Shown one piece after another: positions 23,572-36,176 of a DNA stretch of 64,000 nucleotides. Under the pieces are notes generated by a model that worked only from the letters and a program-made list of their open reading frames with translations, did no database searches and was not told the DNA's origin. Within the stretch, counting starts at the first letter, position 1, and every line of letters starts with the position of its first letter. Origin of the DNA: Elmis aenea (Eukaryota; Arthropoda; Insecta; Coleoptera; Elmidae); assembly GCA_947652605.1 (NCBI GenBank), contig OX393581.1:48197924-48261923 (forward strand). The letters are read 5' to 3'. A program made the position numbers and the translations under genes.

Positions 23572-24073
23572 TCTATATATATAGAAGAGCTTGTTTGTTC
23601 GCTATAGAATCCTAGGTCCGTTGACCGATCGGGACCAAATTTTGCACAGTTACTATTTAGGACCTTGCAGATCTAACGCCAAACTTTAAGTACAAGCACA
23701 TATTACCAATTTAAAAAAAAAAAATTACTTGGACGGGATTCGATCTTACGTCGGCAAATACCTGGTCAAAACACGATACGGCGCGGTGTATTTCTCAAGT
23801 AAAGATTGTTTTGTATACAATTAGTAATAAATGTACATGAAGTATTATTTTTATTAGTACATTTTTAATTGAAACAAGACGAAAGAAAATACATTTGAGT
23901 TATTATTCAATTTTTAAGCAATAAATAGTTATTTTTTAATGAATTATAAGAAAATGGAAAGATGATTGATCAGAGTATGTCATTTGTGTATGATTTGGAA
24001 TTATTGGGCGTATTCAAGTTAAAAAAGTAATTAAAATTGTAATCGCCCGTGCAACGCCGGGTAAATCATCTTG
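23572..24073 (+). mobile_element. Probable non-autonomous Helitron
   Basis: It begins TCTATATATATAGAAGAGCT, a TC start followed by an AT palindrome. Next comes the GACCGATCGGGACCAAATTT type of segment frequent in insect Helitrons. It ends with the short GC hairpin GCCCGTGCAACGCCGGG and then TAAATCATCTTG. The last four bases (CTTG) deviate from the expected CTRR. A B-box-like GGGATTCGATC near 23737 hints at a further insertion inside. No Rep/Hel coding sequence is seen. Confidence 0.5.
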
Positions 24074-24145
24074 TCTTTGATAAAATATAGTAGTAAAAGA
24101 TATTAATAATATAGACATAATAAACAGAACGAAGCATCAAATGTT

Positions 24146-24402
24146 TTTTTAAATCTGGTTTATTTTGCTTTGGCATGTTTTTGCTGCTATGGCTAATCCA
24201 CAGAACATAGACTAATCACCGAAGTGAGGGGTAAGGGAACAAGGATAAGGTGGGTAAGGGTAGAAGGGTAGATGGAAGTACTATCACAGCATTTGCCTAT
24301 AGTAGGTAGGCACGAAACCCCTACAATGACAGGCAGCCTCGGGATTCGAACCCACGATCTCCCGATTACTCGCTAGGCTGCCATCCACCGAGCAAATGTT
24401 AT
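24146..24402 (-). repeat. tRNA-derived SINE with 8-bp target duplication
   Basis: Read on the minus strand it starts with a tRNA-like head: GATGGCAGCCTAGCGAGTA can serve as box A and GGGTTCGAATCCC is a perfect box B of an RNA polymerase III promoter. An unrelated body and an A-rich 3' end (CCAGATTTAAAAA) follow. The direct repeat CAAATGTT flanks it on both sides (24138-24145 and 24403-24410). Length 257 bp. It is a retroposed element rather than a working tRNA gene. Confidence 0.85.
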
Positions 24403-24410
24403 ATATTCAA

Positions 24411-24848
24411 ATACACACATTTGGTTACATTACAGTTGCTTTAAATATTGTCCTATATAATTAAGAAATAACAACGACTTACAATTTTTATTAATCTCAA
24501 ATTATTGGTTCGAGTAACATTTTGGTGGATTTACTTTTATTACTTTGTTTGTACAGGGTTTTAGATTTCTGTAAAATGCGTAAACACATTCAGGGAAATT
24601 CTTGTTTATCCACAAAGTAGACTGAATTTCAAACTCTTATCTTCTTAATTATTTACACATACTATTTAACAATACATAGCTACTTAAAATGACTTCGTTA
24701 ATTTATGAACTAAAACTGATAAGGCGTAAAATTGCCTTGTTAAAAAAATAAAAACGCTTACTAAAGAAATGTTTGCGAACATCGCAATTTCGTCTTACAA
24801 ATATATTTAGAATTGCCATTAGGATTCTAACAAAATTTACGAAACAAC
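24411..24848. other. Intergenic DNA upstream of the first acyltransferase gene
   Basis: AT-rich. It probably holds the promoter and 5' UTR of the gene starting at 24849. No distinct motif was recognised. Confidence 0.4.
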
Positions 24849-27800
24849 ATGCAAAAACTATTCGTTTTGTTGTGTTGTGTTATAACCGTTTCTTCATGGC
24901 AAATTGATTACTTCTCACTTGGAAAAGAGGTTTTCAAAAACTACGTAACTCGAGTTTTGGAAAATAGTGGAAATGAAACTGAGTGTGTTGCTGATTTAAA
25001 AACATACATAACGAATTTAACAAATTCTGAAAAATGGGCGATGCAAAGTAAGTTATTTATTAAACTTATAAAGGCTAAATTACTTAAAACCGATTTTTTT
25101 AAAACAAAATTATTGTCACACCGATTTTAAACAAATAAGTTTAAAATTTCCCTTAATCATTTATTTAAAAAATAAACAGTTAAGTTTTTAACGTTATTTT
25201 CTTAAACTATCTGGCTTGTTCTAGCTTGGGCTTGACAAATAAAGACTTTTCTTCTTTTCTTAGTGTTCGATGCAACAGCAAAACTTCAACCTGGCCTTTA
25301 TACTGGAAATGTAATACAAACTGGCAATTTTGACCAATGTTTACCAATCAAACATGCGTTTATAGATAGAGAAATAAAAGCACAATATTGTACTGCAGTT
25401 GTAACACCCAGTGCAAAACATGGAGCTGAACTTCGTACCCTGCTTAGTGCAGAAACAGTACGTATTCAAAAGCAAATCACTAATGGAACTTAAATTATTG
25501 TTATAAATATTAACGTTTAAAAAAAACTATGAATACAAAAAAGTTATAAATTTTTAATAACGTAAATATGTACATTTATTTACTTTTTCCTAATAATTTT
25601 ACAAACATCAAAAATATGAAGGGGGCGATCCCTACTATCATTTGTTTATGGCCCCTGCGAGGACAAACTCAAAAAACTATTTTAAATAATTTTATAAATC
25701 TAATCTTAAAATTTTAGGTTACAACTTCAGTAGGAGTAAACAATTCAAAAGTAACTAATGTGGTTGATATCGTAAAAATGTCTTGGGGTTTTTGTCTTCC
25801 AGTTTCATGCTCAACAGAGGAGCTAAATCGTTTATGGAAATATGCGGAAGACCAATATGAATTTAAGTTTCACGTAAAGTTTAATGATAAAATGTGTACT
25901 AATCTCGAAAAAAGGAATGACTTGGCCCCTGTAGAAATTGCCACTATGTAAGTGTTGCCATTAAGTTATTTTATACTGAAAATTATTAAATATTCACATA
26001 ATGCGTATTTCTTTCAAAGCTAAAATAGAAAAAAAATAGCACACAATTTGTTGGAACTTGGAGATCATAGGATACACAATCTAAAATTATTTTCAGCTAT
26101 ACAGAGTGTTTGGTTTCTGTGCACCGATTGGTAGCTTTTTTACTTTAATACAACACCCTGTTTATTTTTAATTTTTTGGATTCCAAATTGATTCTGTTTA
26201 AAAATGTAAAAGGTTTTATGTACATAAAATCAATATATTTTTTTTATTATTTACGTTTTTTTGAAAATATTGACTTTTTAGATTTTAAGTCTGCATCAGA
26301 TTTCAAACTTAGTCCCATTTTAACCAACTTTGTTGATTCTTACTCGACTCTTAAGACTCCCCATGAAACGATTAAGACTTAGCCTTCGCCCTTAGCTAAA
26401 GTTTTTATTTCTTACATAATATTAAAATGTTTATATTTTTGTAGGATTGGTTTGGGTGTTGTATTATTTATTGTATTAATTAGTACTCTTTACGATCTAT
26501 TAATATTTCAAAAACGAAAAGGTAAGCATTGTGTATTTACAAAAAGCAACACTCTTATGCAAACTGAAAAATTTTAGATACCAGCGAGGAATATAATGTT
26601 TTAATGGCATTTTCTTTATACACCAACGCTCAAAAACTGCTTTCTACAAACCAGCGAGAAGGGACAATAACGTGTTTGTCAGGAATCCGTGCAATTAGTA
26701 TGATGTGGATTATTTTGGGACATAGGTTTGTTGCAAATGCTATGGCTCCCAACATAAACGCCATTTATCTTTTTGAGGTATTACAATTGTTAAGTAAAAA
26801 ATGTTTGAATTGTGCAGTACACATAATTTCTATCTTTGATTTTGAAGCAAAAAAACAAATTAAATTATCACCTTGCTACATATTTTCACCAATAATTGCT
26901 TCGAATAGATTGACTAAATATTGTTTGAATCAAAATTTTAGGAGCCACTTTTGTATTGAAAGAAGTTTTATTTTATTTTATAGATGAGTTTAACTGAAAA
27001 TCACTTATCTAAATTATTAAGAATCTTTTATAGAAATACTAGACTAGTTTCGAGACTCCTGTCTTTTCATCTTTTAATGTTTATCTGAAAATTTCCTTCA
27101 CCTATCAAATTTGCGTTTTCAACCAATCACGTATCTTAAATCTTCTAGGCTAGAGACTAAAGACTATCAATATGAGCATTATCACACGGTAATAATTTTA
27201 CATTCCGCTGCCAGACGTTGATCCTCCTGTCAAATTTGCTTTTTCGACCAATAACAAAGTCAGATTTCCCAGAAAAGACCAATAAACATAATCATACACT
27301 GATAATATCCTTTTCGCAATTAACAGATTTTCATGCGTTTATTGGACGTTTCTAAGAAATCTGAGTTTGTGATTGGTTGAAAATACAAATTTGGAGAGGG
27401 AATTAAATATTTTGGTCTTGATAATTTTTTGACGAATTTCGGCGACCAGTAGCGTTACTTTAATATAGATTAAACCACACCTCTGACGCACCACTCTGAC
27501 AGTACGTGTAAAATCTGACAACATACATTTAATTTGACAGGTAGGTTAGGTGAAGGAAATTTTCTGACAAAATATAACTCGTGCATTGCAAATAATCTAT
27601 AATTTTTGACAAATCTTCACTTATGCCAGTTGAATCAGAAAAAATTTTTTTCAGCTCCACTTGCATTCGGGCATATTTACCAAAAATTATCGATAATTTT
27701 CAATGCACTTGTTATATCACTACTGATAATTGTTTTGCTATAATTTTCTTTACGTAATATTTTTACTTTATCAAAATCTATTGAATGTTTTGTGTTGCTT

Positions 27801-30800
27801 CTGGTTCTTCTACATCAACAAAATAATGATCTAAAGTGTATTAATTTTTATAGTAATCTTCGAAAAACATTATTTTAATTAGCGTCCATGTTTTGTCATT
27901 AAATTTTACATCATCACATTTTAGTGGCAAAAAAAAATTGAAAATACCTTTATCGTTGGAGCAATGGCATCTGTGGATACATTCTTCTTTTTGGGTGGTT
28001 TTTTGGTCGTTTACGTAGTTTTGTTAGCTAGGAGCCTTGGTTTTAAAGTGACCATCTTTAGATTCTACTTAAATCGACTTTTTAGGTGAGTTAAATTTAA
28101 GAATAAATTAATCTACGTTTTTAATTCTTCAACTGTAAAAATAAACGACCGTTTGAACGATAGTTGTGTATTTTTATTTGTGTCTATATTGTAATATATC
28201 GTTTGGTCATACAGGGATGCGCAAAAATATGGAAACAGACAAATATCTAGAATACTATTGCAGATATAACAATGAAATTTTGTATCTGAGCGTTATTGTA
28301 TTTTTCGGATTCGATGAAAATATTAAGGTTGCAATACTACTTCCGGTTCAACCGGAAACGGACTCAAACTTTGAAATTTCAAGTAGAACATCCCGTATAT
28401 TTTTACATTTTTGGATTCCTCTTAAAATATACTTAAAAAAATGTAAAAGGTTATATGGGTCAAAAGTCAACCGTTTTCGTAAAATTGACATTTTTATGAA
28501 AATTATGAGCGATACAGCACTTTCAATTGTATTTAACATTTGTTGTAAAAAGGCAGTAGAATTTCGTTTGAAAATTAGATTAACAATATATTAATTTACA
28601 ATTTGCGCTAGCTACATTTAAAAAATATTATACAGGGTGTTTTACACGCATGGTCAAACTTGTGAAACCTTAAACCTCGATAACTTATTTTTCTTAAATA
28701 TGTCATAACTGGGGCCGACTCGTCTAAGATGAATAACGAGAGAATAATATGAAAAGTAATTTATTGTAAAAGAAACTAAATTAACGATACATCCTAATGA
28801 TGTACCTTATCAGCTACTCCCGTCTTAAACATATCTTTTCTTGTACGTTCGCAAGTTGAACTCCCTTGACCGTGTAATTCAATGCAAAGTTGCAAGAATG
28901 TGCAAATTCAGGAAAAACTAAACTAAGCATAGAATTATGTGTTGTTAAGTTCATTTATAACGTAAAATAGAAACGAAACATTTTAATCATTTATGACAAA
29001 TACAACACACTATATGTTTTTACATAGTGTTGTTGAAAATTTGATTGTCTTTCAAAAACATTAACCTTGTTTTATATAACCTCATACATTTTTTAAAGTA
29101 TATTTTAAGAGGAATCAAAAAATATAAAAATATACAGGATGTTCTACTTAAACTTTCAAAGTTTGAGTCCGTTTCCGGTTGAACCGGAAGTCGTATTGCA
29201 ACCCTAATATTTTCGTCGAATCCGAAAACTATTATAACGCTCAGATACAAAATTTCATTGTTATATCTGCAATAGTGTTCTATATATTTGTCTGTTTCCA
29301 TACTTTTGCGCATCCCTATATATTTAAGCTCATCGATATATATATGTTGTAATTTGTAAAGTGCGGAATTGCAAATAAAACCACAAATGTTTTTACAGGC
29401 TGGTGCCTGCGTTATTCGCAACAGTTTTTCTGTATATGGGTGTATTAAGCCGTTTGGGAGATGGACCATATTGGCCAATGATATCTTCACTTTTCAAAAA
29501 TGATTGTATGGATCATTGGTGGAGTACACTCTTGTTCGTACAAAATTATCTACATCCTATACAAATGGTATGAGTACTTACTATTGAAAATAAAACTGTC
29601 GTTAATCTTGTTTTTACTTAACTGAAATAGTTTTGTATTAAATGCTTTACCATAACGTTTACAGTGTGTACATCAAACATATTACATCGCGATAGACACG
29701 CAGCTCTATGTCTTTGCACCCCTTATTATTTGTGCATTAGTGCGTTGGACGAAGCGCACAATAGCTGGTCTTGTTACATTGATTATATTATCCGCTGTTG
29801 TTGCATTTGGTGTCACTTGGATATTCGATCTGAACGATGCCTACGCTACGTAAGTACTGCGAAACTCTCGGTTCAACGGATTAATCCGCTAAATCGAGGT
29901 TTTACTGTGTACAAGGCGTACCACTTAATGCGGGCCACTACAGAGATTTAATTTATAGCGATATTCAGATGTTCAGAAATTACCTAATTAATTTAATACA
30001 AAGTTCAAACTAAAGTCGATTGGAACCTAGTATATTACTTCCTCTAGAAACAATTTTTAAATGAAGTCGCAAAAGTTAAATTTTTTTCTTTTATGTTTTT
30101 TTTTCATAATGTAGCTACAAATTGAAGTCTATAAAATGTAACGTTTTGCCCTTTTAACCGAATCTCCATCTCTTATACTAAGCGAGATGTCCATAGTGAC
30201 CCGATTGAAGTGGTACACTCTGTACCTACAGGGTGGTCCAAATTCAATGGGATTGTACGGGTTTCTCGCTTAATATTTAAGATAGAGATACGGTTAAACT
30301 ACTAAAAATGTGCAGTTTTTTGAGACAAACTCGGAATCGTTTTTAAAAATATTGTATAATTTCCGGTTTTTGAGTTATTAGAAAAAAAGTGATTTTTTTG
30401 TTATATTTATAATGTGTCATATCTCCCTTATTGTTGTAAATATCAAAAAAATGTATGGAGATTATTTTAAGATGTTTTTATGTAGAATTCGATTATACTA
30501 AAAAAACAATTTTACGCTCGCTCTTAAAAAGATATGACACAAATTTACCTTTTGTTTTAATGGAAGCTATAGTTGGCTATTTAAATTCCTTATTTCTTTA
30601 TTATTTCAAATATATAAGGACTGATGTTATTTATTTCTAATAATACACAAGTTACACAGTATTTTTAATTAAAAAAAAACAGGTTGTGAAAAAAAAAAAA
30701 AAACAAAGGTATGAAACCTTTTAAAACGCATGTGGTACAAGTCATAAAGGGTTTTCAATTTGTTGTTGTGATAAACATCATAAATTTTTGAAAAATAATA

Positions 30801-33293
30801 TAAACAACTGCTGATTCCGACTATATTTTTGTTATCGTATGTTCAAATATTTATAATGTTTATCTCAACAACAAATTAAAAATTCTTCGTAACTTGTACC
30901 ACACGAGTTTTAAAAGGTTTTACCACTTGTTTTTTTTTCACAGCCTACTTTGTTTTTCTAAATAATAAAAAATCTTCGTAACTTGCGTATTATTGAAAAT
31001 ATATCTACTATATCAACCCTTATACATATATTTTGAATGACAAAAAATAAGGAATTTAAATAGGTCATAGCCAACCATAGTTTCTATTTAAAAAAAGGTA
31101 GGTTTATGTCATAACTTTTTAACGGCGAGCGTAAAATATTTTTTTTGTATAATAGAAAATTACATAAAAATATATAAAAATAATCTTCATAATTTTTTTC
31201 GATATTTACAACAATAACGGAGATATGACTCATTATAAATATGACAAAAAAAACTTTTTTCTAATAACTCAACAACCGAAAATGAAAGAATATTTTTGAA
31301 AACGGTTTCGAGTTTGATTCAAAAAACTGCACATTTTTGGTTATTTAACCGTATCTCTATCTTGAATATTAAGCGAGATACCCATGTAATCCCATCGAAT
31401 TTGGACCACCCTGTACATATTTTTGATTAAAATATAATTCAACGACATGCATTTTTAGATTGGATCACGACTATTTCAAACAAATCTACCTACCAACCCA
31501 TATTCGAATGCCACCCTGGTTAATAGGTAATATTTTTGGATATTACTTATTTAAAAACAAAGATGTTCAAATTGTTATGAGAAAGGTAAAATAAACATCA
31601 TTTAAAATGAAATTTTACTGTAACTTTAATATTTTTTTGTAGTCGTTGGTGACTATTCTTTGGATTATTGCCGTGTGTGCAATGCTGGGGGTTGTAATGT
31701 CTCATATTATGTTCGGCTATTATCAAAGTGCTATATTAAGAACCTCCTTATTTAATGCCCTGTATCGAATTTCATGGACGTTGTCCCTCTGCTGGATTGT
31801 TTTTGCTTGTATACAAGGATATGGAGGTAAATATTATTTTTTTATGTGCATATTGTATTTTATTGTTTTTTGTTTTTATTGTTTAACTTATTGTATTTTA
31901 TAGGGTACATAAATAAATTTCTGTCGCTGCCCATTTTCACCGTTTTGGCACGATTAAACTACAGTATGTTCCTGCTTCATGTTGCTGCTATAGCTATAGT
32001 AACTGCCCAAAATAGAACCCCAGTCTATCTCTCTGATTTGACTATTGTAAGTAACATTGAGGCTTGATTTGTTTTCGATATTTTGTTTTTAAATAATAAT
32101 TGCATGTATTTATTTTTTAATTTTTTATTTGTTACATTGTTTCGGTTTACAGTTTTACACACATGAACACAGGGTTGTCGTTAGACATTAAGCATAATAA
32201 GTAGGGCATGCATAAGGGCGCCTGGGGGAACGCAAAACTGCAATGGTCGGTACTTTGAATTGTATATTGATTTTTAATGTTGTCGCATTCTTATTAAATA
32301 TAAAAAGTGATTTAATTTTTAGATATATTGTTATAGAAATATAACTTGCATTAAATTCTTCTATTTCTTCTTCTTAATCGGTTCCTCTTGTACCTTTCGG
32401 TGTCGAGGTATGCTTTTCTATTTCTTAATTAAGTTTCTCCTCTCCTGCTTATCGTTAGCTAATTGTGGCACAGTCTAGCTGACTCCTTTTTCTTCTAATC
32501 TCTGCCTGACTTCTTTTTCCCATTTTATTCCCTCCATCTTCATTTTCCATCCTATTTTCACGTAGGTATCTACTTTCTGGCATGCGTAGTAGATGTCCAA
32601 GCCTTCTTAATTGATTCGTCTCCATCTTTTTCTTAATATCTGTTACTCCTAGATTTTTCGAATTTTTTCGTTACTGATTTTTTCGATCAGTCTACATCCC
32701 TCTATTCGTCTCAGAAATCTCATTTCCTGTGCCTGTATTCTTTGTTTTTGTTTTGGGGTTAGTGTCCAAGTTTCTGAACTCTACTTGAGAATGGGTACGT
32801 ATACTGCATTAAAAACTCGCGGCTTCGTTTCTTTTGATATTTCCTTCTTACTTATCAAACATTTATTAGTGACGAAGTAAAATTTCGTCACTGCCGCTAT
32901 TCTGTTATTCCTCCAATTTACCATTCTCTGCAATTATTGTTCCTAAATATGTACTTGAATAACACAACTCCACAATTGGTCGACCACTTTTTTATTTGTA
33001 ACTATTACTCTTTTTTTTTGTATTTAGTTTCATCAGTTTTGGGGAGATTTCATGTTTACTGTTGGTATAGCAGTTATATGGACATTACTGTTTGAATCCC
33101 CGCTTCTTATTATTGAAAAAATATTGTTTAAAAAAGGTATGGTTTTAAATAATCGTACAGCAAAAGGAGTGATTAAATAAAAATTATATTTTTAGAATAT
33201 GAGCTGCACAAATCACTTCAAAAAAAGAACAAAAGTAACCTTTTTGGGGATGTCATATATGTTATCAACAATGTGGAGAGCAAAAAAGAATAA
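24849..33293 (+). CDS. NRF-6-like membrane acyltransferase, copy A (13 exons, 691 residues)
   Basis: Exons: 24849-25047, 25264-25457, 25718-25947, 26445-26521, 26578-26777, 27925-28085, 29399-29567, 29665-29849, 31459-31585, 31643-31826, 31904-32046, 33028-33136, 33196-33293. All joins are in phase. Residues 1-16 form a signal peptide. Residues about 25-205 are the extracellular NRF domain with its WAMQMFDATAKL...GLYTGN...GNFDQCL signature and conserved cysteines. A membrane anchor follows (IGLGVVLFIVLISTLYDLLI), then the acyltransferase-3 region with about ten membrane segments. The region opens with GIRAISMMWIILGHRF, retaining the family histidine. The fold is that of nose-resistant-to-fluoxetine-6, a C. 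elegans protein in lipid handling. The substrate here is unknown. Introns hold foldbacks and an RTE fragment. Confidence 0.9.
27087..27570. repeat. Inverted repeat in intron 5 of acyltransferase copy A
   Basis: GAAAATTTCCTTCACCTATC and AAATTTGCGTTTTCAACCAA on the left are mirrored by TGATTGGTTGAAAATACAAA and AGGTGAAGGAAATTTTCTGA on the right. The order within the arms is shuffled, suggesting a degenerate or rearranged foldback. No coding sequence is seen. Confidence 0.5.
28210..29320. mobile_element. Foldback element with ends TACAGGGATGCGCAAAA
   Basis: The left end TACAGGGATGCGCAAAAATA, then TGGAAACAGACAAATAT, is mirrored by ATATATTTGTCTGTTTCCAT then ACTTTTGCGCATCCCTATA. The inner arms also match: TTGCAATACTACTTCCGGTT against AACCGGAAGTCGTATTGCAA, and AGTAGAACATCCCGTATATT against its inverse. 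Hence the two apparent reading frames (28166-28594 and 29020-29490) are the same sequence read in opposite directions. It lies in intron 6 of copy A. Confidence 0.8.
30227..31415. mobile_element. Foldback element, second copy of the 11462-12780 family
   Basis: It runs from TACAGGGTGGTCCAAATTCA to its inverse TGAATTTGGACCACCC-like end at 31415 (TTTGGACCACCCTGTA). Arms of about 400 bp surround a centre near 30850. The subterminal GGGTTTCTCGCTTAATATTT and AATATTAAGCGAGATACCCA are clear. Just upstream, 29985-30226 ends in CTAAGCGAGATGTCC...ACTCTGTA, a remnant of another member. It lies in intron 8 of copy A. Confidence 0.85.
32372..32990 (-). mobile_element. 3' part of an RTE-like non-LTR retrotransposon
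   Basis: Read on the minus strand this matches the plus-strand copy at about 45990-46548, including NRGRR-like and GTRGTD-like coding ends and the TTCTTCTTCTTAATCGGTTC terminus (AAG-type tail when read in sense). It is 5'-truncated and frameshifted. It lies in intron 11 of acyltransferase copy A. Confidence 0.75.
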
Positions 33294-33599
33294 TTTAGGA
33301 AGAGTCGAAACATAAATATTTAAGAAACGTAAATAATATTTTTCTGGTTTGGAAAACATTTATATAAATCATATATTTGTGATTATTATAATGTAATAAA
33401 AACAATCACGATGTAGTGCCAATGATCTGTAGTAAAAATTTCTAAATAATATCGTCATTTATTTATCACATTATTTTTATTTCTGAAAGGTCCGCAAAGA
33501 TGTATTATCTCCACAAGCTCGAAATGTGCAAACAGCACACAGCTATCGACGGTTACTATCCGCAAGTAGTAAGCTTTATTTTATTTAGCAATTGCTATT

Positions 33600-34140
33600 A
33601 CATTGTAACATAATTAATAGTAATAGTAAATATAATAATAATAAAAATAAAAGGAAATAAAATGAAATAAAAATAAAAATCTAAAAATCTTCTAAATTCT
33701 AAATATCTAAAATAGGTAATAGTTTAATAGTGTTCTAATACGTACTCCTTAATTAATTTAATACCCTTCTTATAATTATTACATATTTTGATTTGATGCG
33801 GCATATTATTAAATATTTTAAAACCTTGATAAAATAACGAACGCGCAGTTTGACTTTTAGTACATTTCTTTATAACGAAATCAAGCCTATTTCTAGTTTT
33901 ATAACTGTGGATCTCATGGACTAATTTTACATTTTCATACAGATATTTTGGTGTTTTTTGTAGTTTAATTTTAAAAATTAGCTCTAATGTTCTAAATATT
34001 ATTCTCTGATTAATACTCATAAATTGAAGTGTATTTAACATAACCTTGATAGGGGAACGAATTGAACACTTTAAAATAGTGCGCATGGCGCGATTTTGTA
34101 TTTTCTGTAATTGTTAAAGCTCATTTTTATTTAAATTAAT
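33600..34140 (-). mobile_element. Non-LTR retrotransposon 3' fragment
   Basis: The minus-strand frame 33724-34086 reads RTILKCSIRSPIKVMLNTLQ, FMSINQRIIFRTLELIF and later VHEIHSYKTRNRLDFVI, the typical C-terminal tail after an RT domain (R--lk-----p-n-ML--L-w--v-QR). It is followed in sense by an A/T simple-sequence 3' end (33600-33690). It is strongly 5'-truncated. Confidence 0.65.
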
Positions 34141-35149
34141 AAGTAATGAAGCGTGACAAAGAAAGATAACTGCTAGAAAAAGATGGGATGTGTACACTTT
34201 TTACTTAAGTGCACTTGACCACAAAAATGTTGAGTCTGTGTATACGTATAGCGACTCAAAAATAAAATAGGTATAAGTACTCAAAGACATTTATAAATAG
34301 AAACGATGCTTTTAACTAATAATTAATTTAAACAAGTCGTAATTATGTTAATGTGCTTGTAAAATGAAAACGTTTAAAATAATTCCGAAGCTAAATGTGC
34401 AACGCAAGGTGTACAAATGGTATTTCAGTAGCGATATGCTTCCCAGAAATATTTACTTAAAAATGCTCTCAATCCCCACCCAACTACAAAAGTCCTTTGC
34501 GCATCTTAGTTCGGACATTCGACTTAAGTTATTGTATTTCAAAATAATCCCGTGGGTGCGCCACCTGCTTGACCAATAAGTATAAGATCAAGGAGGTGGT
34601 GCCATCAATGGTAATATTAAGAAATGCAAGCAACTAAAGTTAATTGATATCTGTACTAGGATGCGCAAAGGACTTTCGTAGATGGGTACTTAAGTGCATT
34701 TTTGATTAGCGTTTCTCAGGCTTCTGCAACAGCATGTGAACTCTTTTTGGTTTAACTTCCGGTTAATTATAATCTCAGAAAGCACATTAATACAAAAAAA
34801 TACGTTTTTCATTTTTAAAACGCAACCGTATGCTAAAAATTAGTTGATTACTGCCTGCGATAGGTACATTGAGATTCGAAACTTTTGTGGTAACGTGATC
34901 CAACAAAATATGTTTAATTAATTGTAACACAAATATACGTATTATCTGGGTCTACTAGTTCTCCTTTTTTTTCAAGCTTTTCGTATATTATCCAAAAATA
35001 TTCCCCAAGGGTTCCAAGAACATCAAAATAAATCTGTCTTTAATATTAGTTGCAAAATTATAAGTTAACACAGGATTAAGCAGCTTAAGATGCCAAACAA
35101 CTTCGTATTTAAAACTTTCCTGTGTCTACTTTAATAACAACGCCATTAA
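34141..35149. other. Intergenic DNA with one long-range inverted repeat
   Basis: CTACAAAAGTCCTTTGCGCA near 34485 is mirrored by TGCGCAAAGGACTTTCGTAG near 34662, a stem of about 20 bp with a spacer of about 150 bp. This may be the stump of a MITE. No gene is recognised; the 71-codon frame at 34364 has no recognisable protein character. Confidence 0.4.
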
Positions 35150-36000
35150 ATAATTTGTATTGGATATAGATTTTTCGAAAAAATATAACGTCGCCATAAT
35201 TCGAGAAATAATAATTTTAGGTATAGAGTATGCTTAACGTTTTTGAAAGGCAATTGAATTGTCTACAGGAAAACATAAAAATATACAGGGTGTTGTATTT
35301 GAAATAACAAAGTTGCATATCTGTTCTCAAAAACCAAACACTCGGTATATATGAAACTAATGCAAAATTCAGCAGCTTATGATTCCCAACAACTTTTATA
35401 TTTAAACGTTTTTTGCATCTACTAAATAACAGAGATATGAATTAATTTTATTACCTCAATAATAAACCCGGCATCTCCACCATTTTTTAAATAAAATATT
35501 TAATTCGGTATAGGTAACTCAAGAAATATTGATTTTAGGTATTGCTTAATATTTTATGAAGGTAATTAATTTATTTTTAAAAACGTAAGAATATAAAGGG
35601 TGCTGTGTTTCAAATAACCAAGTCATATATTGATCCGCAAAAAATAAACACCCTGTACATTCGAAAATAATTTTTCGTTATGCAGCGTATAATACTAAAC
35701 AACTTTTGTAAAAAACAGTTTTCGTATCGGCTTTAATAACGACGCTATTAAATAATTTGTGTCGACTTCATATTTTTCGAAAAAGTATTAAAATCGTAAT
35801 ATCTCGAGAAATAATAATTTTAGGTATAGAACATGCTGAATGTTTTTTAAAGGTAAATAAATTTTCTACAAGAAAACGTAAAAATATAAAGGGTGTTATG
35901 TTTAAAATAACAATGTTCCGCAAAACTAAACACATTGCATGTATATTTAAAAATAGTTAATTTTACATTATGCTGCTCATTGCACCAAACAACTTTTGTA
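35150..36000. repeat. Tandem repeat of a ~300-bp unit carrying a TACAGGGTG-like motif
   Basis: Three units are aligned by ACAGGGTGTTGTATTT (35286), AAAGGGTGCTGTGTTT (35597) and AAAGGGTGTTATGTTT (35889), spaced about 310 and 292 bp. Each has a preceding TCGAGAAATAATAATTTTAG-type block, GTATAGA-CATGCT, and a following ACCAAACAACTTTTGTA-type block. So the repeat is head-to-tail rather than inverted, unlike the other TACAGGGTG elements. Confidence 0.75.
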
Positions 36001-36126
36001 TTATCTTTTTTCTCTGGTTATTATTCATTTGATCCGATACAATTGACTTAATTAATGTATTGCCAAGACCAAATTCAGAAAAAATCTTTTAGTTATTCTT
36101 TTTTAACTTAATGTGTTATTTTTCTT

Positions 36127-36176
36127 CCTTTTCTTAATCGGTTCCTCTTCTACGTTTCGGTGTCGAGATCTGTGTT
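36127..36176 (-). repeat. Solo 3' tip of the RTE-like element
   Basis: Fifty bases identical in pattern to the 3' ends at 32372 and 46548 (TTCTTAATCGGTTCCTCTTC then the GTTTCGGTGTCGAGA block). An extreme 5' truncation. Confidence 0.65.

Noticed and set aside
24300..24402. A tRNA gene suggested by a perfect B box (GGGTTCGAATCCC) on the minus strand
   Set aside because: No cloverleaf with a paired acceptor stem can be drawn, and the unit has an unrelated body, an A-rich end and 8-bp target duplications. It is a SINE head.
28166..29490. Two similar coding frames of about 150 codons in opposite orientation
   Set aside because: They are the two arms of one foldback element read in mirror image; there is no splice context or family resemblance.
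34364..34579. A 71-codon plus-strand frame between the acyltransferase genes
   Set aside because: No recognisable domain, no splice partners, and it overlaps an inverted-repeat arm near 34485.
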